Shown here in pieces: positions 1-5,880 of a stretch of DNA of 6,582 nt; positions within the stretch are counted from its first letter, which is position 1, and each line of letters begins with the position of its first letter. Source of the stretch: an uncultured Erysipelotrichaceae bacterium (GTDB taxonomy: Bacteria > Bacillota_I > Bacilli_A > Erysipelotrichales > Coprobacillaceae); NCBI GenBank assembly GCA_945981915.1, contig CAMFRJ010000072.1:1-6582 (forward strand). The letters are read 5' to 3'. The translations under genes and the position numbers were made by a program. The notes beneath the pieces were generated by a model. The model was not told the origin of the DNA and did no database searches. It saw only the letters and a program-made list of their open reading frames with translations.

Positions 1-1632
1 GAAAAACAAAAACAATATATAAAAAAATATGTAGGATTTGTATTTCAAAATATATATTTGATTGATGATTTGAAAGTAAAAGATAATGCATTGTTATCAA
101 GATATTTTAAGATGATTTATGTTTCTAAAATTCATGATTATTTTGAACGATTGAAATTAGAAAAAATAATTATGTTACAAACGCATTTTTTATCTAAAGG
201 GCAAAAACAGCGTGTTGCCATTATGAGAGCTTTTATTGCGAGTCATCCACTTATTTTATGTGATGAACCAAGTGGATCATTAGATCAAAAAAACAGTGAA
301 CAAGTATTTTCTTTATTGCGCGAACTAGCAAAAGAAAAGCTTGTTATTGTTGTTAGCCATGATTTGTTGCTTGCTCAAAAATACGGTCATTATCTATATC
401 ATTTACATGATGGGCAATTATATTTGGAAAAAAGTACTCTTTGTCCAAAAACAATAATACAAGAAAAGAAAGGTCAAAACCCTTTCTTTTTATTATTGAA
501 CAAATTGTTGAGAAATTCTTTCAAAGAAAATTTGATAATGATACAAGTTGTTTTTGTTGCTTTGTTTTGTATTCTCTTGACTTTTTCTTTAACACAATCG
601 ACAAAATATGAAATTCATCAGCAAATTGAACAACTTATTCCTTCTTCCACAGTGATGTGCAAAAAGAAGGATAATCAAGATCTTTCTTTAGAAGATCCCA
701 AGTTGTTTCAAAAGGACTATATTCAATATCGTTGCATGGAATATAATGATGTTGAATTATTAGGTCTCTCTATTGATCAACAATGGAATGCTAATCAAAT
801 GTTGTATATTTCGGATTACATTCAAAAATGTCGCAATGATTTTTTTCAGGGTAGAATGGCGCGGAAAGATAATGAGATTGTTTTGAGTTATTCTACTTAT
901 CAGCATTTCTGTAAGATTTTGCAAAAAAAATCTTTGCTTAATCAAGAATGTTATCTGTTTTTGCAAAAACAAGACCTTATAGTTTCTATACCAGTTTATA
1001 TAGTTGGAATCACTTCCAAAAAAACAGCTATTGATACAATATATTTTAAAGAGTACTCTTATGAAAATATTTGTAAGCAACTCTTTCAAGTTATGTATGG
1101 GCAAATGTGTTTTTTACAAGTTCGTCAGAGTCAGGATATTCATCTCTTAAAGAAAGATTTTCCCTATTATCGATTTCAATTGGCTAATGAAGGAATTCAA
1201 ACATCGGTTGATGAAAAAATAGAACAACTAGAATATATATTGATGTATTTTTCTTTTTTAGCTGTTATTTCAGCTTGTTTTTTGTTGGGGGAAGTGACGT
1301 ATTTGAACGTTATTAAAAGGAAAAAAATGTTTGCTATATGTAAATCAATGGGTGCATCTTCTTTTCAAGTTTCTGTTCTTGTTTTTTCTAGAGGATTATT
1401 GATTACTTTGATAGCCTATGTTCAATCAGTTTTATTACTCAAACAACTGGTTCAAGTCATTAATAAGATCATGATTGAATCATTAAAGTTAGAAAGTAAA
1501 AATTTTTTTATGATTGATCATCAATTATTGCTCGTTGTTTTTTTATTGACAATGATATTGACAATAATCAGTTGTTATTTGCCAGTGAGAAAAGCTCATC
1601 AAATTGATATTATTGAAGAAATAAAAGGATAA
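1..1632 (+). CDS. ABC transporter, ATPase fused to FtsX/MacB-type permease (5' partial)
   Basis: The frame is open from base 1. The peptide begins inside an ATPase, with the Q-loop VGFVFQN at visible residues 11-17, so Walker A and the start codon lie upstream and the TTG at 58 is not the real start. Visible motifs are a modified signature LSKGQKQR (64-71, normally LSGGQ), Walker B LILCDEP (84-90, catalytic Glu 89), D-loop SGSLD (91-95) and H-loop His 120. A membrane half follows: TM1 about 177-197, a roughly 210-residue extracytoplasmic region, TM2 about 410-434, a cytoplasmic RKK...MGAS loop (440-452), TM3 about 456-482 and TM4 about 508-528. The end, PVRKAHQIDIIEEIKG, matches the closing motif of FtsX permeases. 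This TM-large loop-TM-TM-TM order is that of MacB/FtsX systems, which work mechanically on exported or envelope substrates rather than by classical import. The substrate cannot be read from sequence. It probably acts as a dimer or with a partner encoded upstream. No terminator separates it from the leuS promoter, so readthrough would meet the T-box terminator. Confidence 0.9.
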   Translation, partial: EKQKQYIKKYVGFVFQNIYLIDDLKVKDNALLSRYFKMIYVSKIHDYFERLKLEKIIMLQTHFLSKGQKQRVAIMRAFIASHPLILCDEPSGSLDQKNSEQVFSLLRELAKEKLVIVVSHDLLLAQKYGHYLYHLHDGQLYLEKSTLCPKTIIQEKKGQNPFFLLLNKLLRNSFKENLIMIQVVFVALFCILLTFSLTQSTKYEIHQQIEQLIPSSTVMCKKKDNQDLSLEDPKLFQKDYIQYRCMEYNDVELLGLSIDQQWNANQMLYISDYIQKCRNDFFQGRMARKDNEIVLSYSTYQHFCKILQKKSLLNQECYLFLQKQDLIVSIPVYIVGITSKKTAIDTIYFKEYSYENICKQLFQVMYGQMCFLQVRQSQDIHLLKKDFPYYRFQLANEGIQTSVDEKIEQLEYILMYFSFLAVISACFLLGEVTYLNVIKRKKMFAICKSMGASSFQVSVLVFSRGLLITLIAYVQSVLLLKQLVQVINKIMIESLKLESKNFFMIDHQLLLVVFLLTMILTIISCYLPVRKAHQIDIIEEIKG

Positions 1633-1639
1633 ATTGTAG

Positions 1640-1667
1640 TTGCATAAAAATGTGGTTGTGATATAAT
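1640..1667 (+). promoter_or_regulatory. Promoter of the T-box/leuS transcript
   Basis: A perfect -10 TATAAT lies at 1662-1667 and is preceded by TG plus one base (1659-1661), making an extended -10. The -35 candidate TTGCAT at 1640-1645 is weak, with a 16-base spacer. The predicted start near 1673-1675 sits just before the first T-box structures, only about 40 bases after the upstream gene stops. The match is by eye to sigma-A consensus. Confidence 0.75.
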
Positions 1668-1672
1668 AAATG

Positions 1673-1906
1673 CGGATTGAAAATCGATGATTAGGAGTAT
1701 TAGCAAACAAACTATATGTAGAGAGTCAGTGGCTGGTGTAAACTGATTATAGAATTTGTGAACTCGCCTAGGAGATACATTTTTGAAAGTCAAGTAAGAA
1801 ATGTCGTAATACTGCGTTAAAGTTTTGAGGTGCATGATATTTTATCATGAACTAAGGTGGTATCGCGTTTTTATAGCGTCCTTAGATAGGACGTTTTTTT
1901 ATTTTT
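1673..1906 (+). ncRNA. T-box riboswitch, leucine-specific leader of leuS
   Basis: This is a tRNA-sensing leader that senses uncharged tRNA-Leu and lets transcription continue into leuS. Stem I can be drawn: TTAGG 1691-1695 with CCTAG 1767-1771, ACAAA 1707-1711 with TTTGT 1755-1759, CTATA 1712-1716 with TATAG 1748-1752, and TCAGT 1726-1730 with ACTGA 1742-1746, capped by GGCTGGTGTAA (1731-1741). The 5' side of the specifier loop carries AGTA (1696-1699). After GAA, the specifier reads CTC at 1763-1765, a Leu codon for a GAG anticodon. A 7-bp hairpin (1833-1839/1843-1849) precedes the T-box AAGGTGGTATCGCG (1854-1867). Its TGGT (1858-1861) can pair with the tRNA NCCA end, and the final T fits the A discriminator base of tRNA-Leu. 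The antiterminator pairs CTAAGG 1852-1857 with CCTTAG 1880-1885 and CGC 1864-1866 with GCG 1876-1878. This excludes the terminator hairpin. Confidence 0.95.
1877..1906 (+). terminator. Regulated terminator of the T-box leader
   Basis: The stem is CGTCCT (1877-1882) with AGGACG (1888-1893), the loop is TAGAT, and seven T then ATTTTT follow. The 5' arm shares CCT with the antiterminator strand (1880-1885), so the two folds exclude each other. Uncharged tRNA-Leu would favour readthrough. Confidence 0.92.
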
Positions 1907-1920
1907 AAGGAGGAAAAAAG

Positions 1921-4338
1921 ATGACATTTGATCACAGAAAAATAGAACCTAAATGGCAGAATTATTGGGATGAAAATGAAACATTCAAAACTGATATTTG
2001 GGATTTTTCTAAACCAAAATTTTATGCTTTAGATATGTTCCCATATCCTAGTGGTGTAGGATTACATGCAGGACATCCAGAAGGCTATACAGCTACTGAT
2101 ATTATTTCTAGAATGAAAAGAATGCAAGGTTATAATGTTCTTCATCCAATGGGATATGATTCGTTTGGTTTGCCTGCAGAACAATATGCTGTTTCAACAG
2201 GAAATCATCCTAATGGATTTACACAAAAGAATATTGAATATTTTACAAAACAATTAAAAGAATTAGGTTTTGATTATGATTGGTCGAGAGTTGTTTCTAC
2301 AAGTGATCCGGATTTTTATCACTGGACACAATGGATTTTTAAGCAACTTTATAAAGATGGTTATGCAAAATATGTTGATATGCCTGTCAACTGGTGTGAA
2401 GAATTAGGAACAGTTTTATCTAATGATGAAGTCATTGATGGGAAAAGTGAACGTGGAGGATTCCCAGTTGTTCGTAAAAACATGAAACAATTGTGTATTG
2501 ATCAACCGGCTTTTGCTGAAAGATTATTAAAAGGATTAGATGAAATTGATTGGCCAGAATCAACAAAAGAAATGCAAAGAAACTGGATTGGAAAATCAAC
2601 AGGGGTTGAAGTTGATTTTGAAATTGTCGGAGGAGGAAATTTCTCTATTTATACGACATGTATTGAAACGATTTATGGTATTACATTTATGGTGTTAGCA
2701 CCTGATGGTGAACTTGTACAAGAATTAATGCCAAGAATCAAAAATCAAGGAGAAGTCAAAGCTTATATTCAAGAAACTATATCTAAATCTGATATGGATC
2801 GTACTGAATTAAATAAAGGAAAAAGTGGATGCCGTCTAGAAGGGATTAAGGCAATCAATCCAGCAAATGGAAGAGAAGTAGAAGTCTTTATTGGTGATTT
2901 CGTTCTTGCAAACTATGGGACAGGTGCAGTTATGGCAGTGCCAACACATGATCAACGTGATTTTGAATACGCTATTGCTCACAATATTGATATGATTCAA
3001 GTTATTGATGGAGCAGATGTTAGTGAAAAAGCTTTTGAAAAACAAGATTATTTAGGTAAAAACTGTCATTTGATCAATTCAGAAGAGTTTACTGGTATGG
3101 TTGTTGAAGATGCTAAAAAAGCGATTACTGAAAAATTAGTAAAAATGGGTGTTGCCAGAGAAACGACAAATTATCGTTTTAGGGAATGGATCTTTGCAAG
3201 ACAAAGATATTGGGGTGAACCAGTACCAATCGTTCATTTAGATGATGGTAGTGATTATGTTTTAGAAGATGATGAATTACCATTGATTTTACCTGAACTA
3301 GAAGATTATAAAGGACATAACGGACAAGCACCATTAGAAAATGCCAAAGAATGGAAACAATATAACAAAAATGGAAAAACTGGTAAGAGAGAAACAAGTA
3401 CAATGCCTGGTTCTGCTGGTTCAAGTTGGTATTTTTTAAGATATATTGATCCACATAATGATAAAGAATTTGCTAATTACGAATTATTAAAACATTGGAT
3501 GCCTGTTGATTTATATGTTGGAGGTCCTGAACATGCTGTTGGACACTTAATGTATTCAAGAATTTGGAACAACTATTTATATGATAAAGGGTTATCACCA
3601 GTTAAAGAACCATTTAAGAAACTTGTTCATCAAGGGATGATCTTAGGTGAAAATGGTATCAAAATGGGAAAACGTTTCCCAAAATATGTTGTTAATCCAA
3701 GTGATATTGTTAAACAATATGGTGCCGATACATTACGTTTATATGAAATGTTTATGGGACCATTAGAAGCAAGTAAACCATGGTCATCTGCAGGTGTTGA
3801 AGGTGCAAGAAAATGGTTGGATAGAGTTTATCGATTATTTATTGAATCTGATAAACTTGTTGAAACAAATGATGGAAAATTAGATTATATCTACCATGCA
3901 ACCGTTAAAAAGGTAACAAATGACTTTGAATCATTAAACTTCAATACAGCAATTTCTCAAATGATGATCTTTATTAATGAATGTTATAAAGTAGATACAG
4001 TTTATAAAGAATATGCAGAAAATTTTGTAAAGATGTTATCATGTATTGCTCCACATATTTGTGAAGAAATGTGGCAATTGATGGGACATGATGTGACTAT
4101 TGCTTATGAACCATGGCCAACTTTTGATGAAGAAAAAACTGTTAATCAAACTGTTGAAATGGGTGTTCAAGTCAATGGAAAATTAAGAGCAAAGATTTCT
4201 GTTTCTAAAGATGATAGTAAAGAAAAGATTCAAGAATTAGCATTATCACAAGCTAATGTTCAAATGCATACAGCAAATAAAAATATTGTAAAGATCATAG
4301 TAGTTCCTGGAAAGATTGTAAACATTGTCGTTAAATAA
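1921..4338 (+). CDS. leuS: Leucyl-tRNA synthetase (LeuRS)
   Basis: This cytoplasmic class Ia synthetase attaches leucine to tRNA-Leu using ATP. ATG 1921 is supported by AAGGAGG at 1907-1913, 7 bases upstream, and by the T-box leader. The protein has 805 residues, the usual bacterial length. The N-terminal catalytic part carries HAGH (49-52, the HIGH signature) within YPSGVGLHAGHPEGYT. The region NWCEELGTVLSNDEVIDGKSERGG (158-180) is typical, but it has a single Cys, so no zinc knuckle is evident. The CP1 editing domain is inserted at about 225-420. Its threonine-rich peptide reads TTCIET (245-250) where TTRPDT is usual, while GTGAVMAVPTHDQRD (333-347) keeps both conserved Asp. Next come MPGSAGSSWYFLRYIDP (495-511), YVGGPEHAVGHL (532-543) and the ATP loop KMGKR (581-585) in place of KMSKS, with both lysines kept. 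The anticodon-binding helical bundle (about 650-735) and the C-terminal domain with QVNGKLRAKI (750-759) are present. The enzyme is intact and probably essential. Reduced or altered editing is only an inference from the motif. Confidence 0.98.
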   Translation: MTFDHRKIEPKWQNYWDENETFKTDIWDFSKPKFYALDMFPYPSGVGLHAGHPEGYTATDIISRMKRMQGYNVLHPMGYDSFGLPAEQYAVSTGNHPNGFTQKNIEYFTKQLKELGFDYDWSRVVSTSDPDFYHWTQWIFKQLYKDGYAKYVDMPVNWCEELGTVLSNDEVIDGKSERGGFPVVRKNMKQLCIDQPAFAERLLKGLDEIDWPESTKEMQRNWIGKSTGVEVDFEIVGGGNFSIYTTCIETIYGITFMVLAPDGELVQELMPRIKNQGEVKAYIQETISKSDMDRTELNKGKSGCRLEGIKAINPANGREVEVFIGDFVLANYGTGAVMAVPTHDQRDFEYAIAHNIDMIQVIDGADVSEKAFEKQDYLGKNCHLINSEEFTGMVVEDAKKAITEKLVKMGVARETTNYRFREWIFARQRYWGEPVPIVHLDDGSDYVLEDDELPLILPELEDYKGHNGQAPLENAKEWKQYNKNGKTGKRETSTMPGSAGSSWYFLRYIDPHNDKEFANYELLKHWMPVDLYVGGPEHAVGHLMYSRIWNNYLYDKGLSPVKEPFKKLVHQGMILGENGIKMGKRFPKYVVNPSDIVKQYGADTLRLYEMFMGPLEASKPWSSAGVEGARKWLDRVYRLFIESDKLVETNDGKLDYIYHATVKKVTNDFESLNFNTAISQMMIFINECYKVDTVYKEYAENFVKMLSCIAPHICEEMWQLMGHDVTIAYEPWPTFDEEKTVNQTVEMGVQVNGKLRAKISVSKDDSKEKIQELALSQANVQMHTANKNIVKIIVVPGKIVNIVVK

Positions 4339-4348
4339 AATATTACAA

Positions 4349-4430
4349 ATGTTTAAGTAGAGATACTTTTCAAAAGCCTTGTAAAATCAAGCTTTTTGAA
4401 AAAAGTGTCTCTACTTTTTTATTTAAACAT
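4349..4430 (+). terminator. Long hairpin terminator after leuS
   Basis: AGTAGAGA (4356-4363) pairs with TCTCTACT (4408-4415). The stem continues inward through a T-G wobble, AC/GT, TTTT/AAAA, C/G, AAAA/TTTT, GC/GC and TTG/CAA, with small bulges, to the loop TAAAAT (4382-4387). A T-run (4415-4420) follows. Outside it, ATGTTTAA (4349-4356) can pair with TTAAACAT (4423-4430), giving an unusually long dyad of about 82 bases. The T-run occurs on one side only, so it terminates the + strand. Confidence 0.9.
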
Positions 4431-4556
4431 ATACGTATTTTAAGAGCTACTAGTACAGTAGAAGGTTCATTTTGTACTAATTTGTATTATGACATTTGTG
4501 CAACACTGTTGTGAATCCATTTTACAGGTTTGCAACCTATATAAAAAACACCTCTG

Positions 4557-4586
4557 ACTGCTTAGGCTTTTAAGCGGTTTTATTTA
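4557..4586 (+). terminator. Terminator-like hairpin upstream of the 9-codon frame
   Basis: ACTGCTTA (4557-4564) pairs with TAAGCGGT (4571-4578), including one T-G wobble, around the loop GGCTTT. TTTTATTTAT follows. It lies about 10 bases before the AGGAGG at 4595, so it could end a short leader transcript or act as an attenuator. No promoter feeding it is convincing. Confidence 0.5.
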
Positions 4587-4594
4587 TGCAAAAT

Positions 4595-4812
4595 AGGAGG
4601 TAATTATGATAGCGATAAAAGCATTAAAATACTAACAAGATTAAAATCATGACCATTTCGATATCATCCCAACAAGTTTCAGGAAGATTTGAAAGAATTT
4701 TTTTTTGAATTTTAAAAATATAATAGACATTTTATCGGTAAGCGTTGGTTTTGCAACCATGATGATTATTCTGTTTGTTGAATTAAATAAATCCCAAATT
4801 TATAATTATTAA
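4595..4812 (+). pseudogene. Possible remnant of a small hydrophobic peptide gene
   Basis: An AGGAGG (4595-4600) stands 5 bases before ATG 4606, which opens the frame MIAIKALKY and stops at 4633. In the same reading register, after stops at 4633, 4642 and 4690, a 39-codon open stretch (4693-4809) ends with VSVGFATMMIILFVELNK and a short polar tail before TAA 4810. Joined, the pieces would give a single-helix peptide with a charged end, the build of holin-like or type I toxin peptides of Firmicutes. That comparison is from general shape only. ACCTC at 4550-4554 can pair with GAGGT at 4597-4601 and so cover the ribosome binding site, a feature known from type I toxin mRNAs. Alternatively the 9-codon frame is a leader peptide, or everything here is chance in AT-rich DNA. 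The 3' end overlaps the dehydrogenase promoter. Confidence 0.25.
4778..4806 (+). promoter_or_regulatory. Promoter of the dehydrogenase-TetR unit
   Basis: TTGAAT (4778-4783) and a perfect TATAAT (4801-4806) are separated by exactly 17 bases. Transcription would begin near 4813, about 44 bases before the dehydrogenase ATG. This is the best sigma-A match in the intergenic region. Confidence 0.7.
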
Positions 4813-4819
4813 TAACAAG

Positions 4820-4837
4820 TTTAATAATATTATTAAA
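4820..4837. promoter_or_regulatory. Perfect 18-bp palindrome, candidate TetR-family operator
   Basis: TTTAATAATATTATTAAA is a perfect dyad with 9-base half-sites. It starts about 7 bases after the predicted transcription start and ends 5 bases before the ribosome binding site AAGGAG (4843-4848). TetR-family repressors bind palindromes of this size and position, and such a regulator is encoded two genes into the unit. All 18 bases are A or T, so chance is a real alternative. Confidence 0.4.
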
Positions 4838-4856
4838 AATCAAAGGAGAAATAACA

Positions 4857-5858
4857 ATGAAATGTTTATTACTTGAAGGTGTAAAAAAAGTAGTCTTTAA
4901 AGAATATTCAGTTCCAGAAGTTGGGAACGATGATGTTTTAGTTAAAATAGAAGCAAGAGGTATTTGTGGAACGGATTTGAATAGTTATCGTACAGGATGT
5001 CCTAATGGATTTGGACATGAAATTAGTGGATATGTTTATCAAAAAGGTAAAAATGTAAATATTGAATTAAATCAAAAAGTATTTGTTTCAAACTTAACAC
5101 CAATGGATTTGGTTAGTTACGAACAAGATGAACATTTTTCATATATGGGTGGATTTGCAGAATATATTTTAGTGAAAAATTATAAAGAAAATGTAAATCT
5201 ATACATTGTTCCAGAAACTATGAAATATACTGAAATAGCTTTGATAGAGCCATTTTGTGTAGGAATGAGTGGAGTAAAGAAATACAAATATCACAAAGAT
5301 AGCCACGTTGTAATTTTGGGTGCTGGAATTATTGGAATGTGTTGTTTTTGCTATTTGAAGTCTAAAGGTGTCGATAATATTGTTATGGTTGATATTAATG
5401 AACATCGTTTAAATATTGCAAAAGAACGAGGAGCTATTATATGTAACACAAATAAAACACCTTTGGATCAATTTTTGAATGATCATTTTGGTAATAATTA
5501 TTCTATGACTAAAGGACAAGTACCAGACGTTGATGTGTATATTGATTGTGCTGGGGTTGGAAATCTTACGAACCAGTGTATAGAAATGGCAAAAATGAAA
5601 GCTCAAATAGTGGTTTTAGCAGTACATCATAAGCCAATGCTTGTTAATATGGAGAGTATTATGTATAATAGCCTTAGCATAGAAGGGTCTTGTATGTTTA
5701 CACATGATGATATTTTAGAAGCAATAGAAATAATTTCAAAACATCCGAATATTTCAAAAACTTTGATTTCACATGAAATCGATTTTGATAATGCTATAAA
5801 AGGATTTGAAATTGCTGATAATCCAAATATATCATTAAAAGTAATGTTGGTAAAATAA
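4857..5858 (+). CDS. Zinc-type medium-chain alcohol/polyol dehydrogenase
   Basis: This is a cytoplasmic NAD-dependent oxidoreductase of the medium-chain (MDR) family. ATG 4857 follows AAGGAG (4843-4848) by 8 bases. The N-terminal GroES-like domain shows GICGTD (35-40) with catalytic zinc ligand Cys 37, GFGHE (51-55) with His 54 and Glu 55, and GGFAEYI (98-104). IEPFCVGMSG (130-139) supplies the usual conserved Glu 131. The Rossmann domain has GAGIIG (155-160) and an acidic Asp 179 at the end of the second strand (VMVDINEHRL), which favours NAD over NADP. Between GHE and GGFAEY there are only about 43 residues and no Cys, so the four-cysteine structural-zinc lobe of classical members is absent. 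Total length is 333, slightly short for the family. The pattern is nearest to the threonine/sorbitol/butanediol dehydrogenase branch, but the substrate cannot be read. It lies 22 bases upstream of a TetR gene, with which it is probably cotranscribed. Confidence 0.9.
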   Translation: MKCLLLEGVKKVVFKEYSVPEVGNDDVLVKIEARGICGTDLNSYRTGCPNGFGHEISGYVYQKGKNVNIELNQKVFVSNLTPMDLVSYEQDEHFSYMGGFAEYILVKNYKENVNLYIVPETMKYTEIALIEPFCVGMSGVKKYKYHKDSHVVILGAGIIGMCCFCYLKSKGVDNIVMVDINEHRLNIAKERGAIICNTNKTPLDQFLNDHFGNNYSMTKGQVPDVDVYIDCAGVGNLTNQCIEMAKMKAQIVVLAVHHKPMLVNMESIMYNSLSIEGSCMFTHDDILEAIEIISKHPNISKTLISHEIDFDNAIKGFEIADNPNISLKVMLVK

Positions 5859-5880
5859 ATTAATGGTAGGTATGTTATAA

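Larger units (their letters stand above)
4339..4856. other. 518-base intergenic region between leuS and the dehydrogenase
   Basis: No intact gene is visible here. In order it contains the leuS terminator; a small inverted repeat CTACT/AGTAG (4447-4451/4457-4461); CAACA/TGTTG (4501-4505/4507-4511); AGGTT/AACCT (4526-4530/4534-4538); a terminator-like hairpin (4557-4581); a strong ribosome binding site with a 9-codon frame (4595-4635); a short stretch (4636-4692) with no recognisable content; a hydrophobic open frame (4693-4812); and finally the dehydrogenase promoter and palindrome. The density of small dyads and broken frames suggests a decayed insertion or a small-gene locus rather than plain spacer. 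Confidence 0.6.

Noticed and set aside
58..60. TTG as the start of the ABC gene
   Set aside because: The frame is open to base 1 and the residues before it (VGFVFQN) are the conserved ATPase Q-loop, so the start is outside the window.
760..1104. 114-codon minus-strand open frame inside the ABC gene
   Set aside because: It is antisense to well-supported coding sequence, shows no recognisable domain and has no ribosome binding site of note. It is a shadow of AT-rich codons.
1599..1835. Minus-strand open frame over the end of the ABC gene and the T-box
   Set aside because: It runs antisense through the conserved riboswitch Stem I, whose structure fully explains the sequence.
3179..3454. Minus-strand open frame inside leuS
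   Set aside because: It is antisense to conserved LeuRS catalytic sequence, with no independent support.
4486..4515. Minus-strand promoter-like pair (TTCACA, 18 bases, CATAAT with TG before it)
   Set aside because: It would fire into the leuS terminator with no gene or clear RNA to serve, and such matches are frequent in AT-rich DNA. It would be worth revisiting only if an antisense RNA is seen.
4653..4735. Short protein-like readings in several frames between the two peptide fragments
   Set aside because: Frames on both strands give equally plausible short peptides and all are broken by stops. No family is recognisable, so none is called.
5863..5880. ATG at 5863 as an alternative start
   Set aside because: It is followed by a stop after five codons and cannot encode the regulator.
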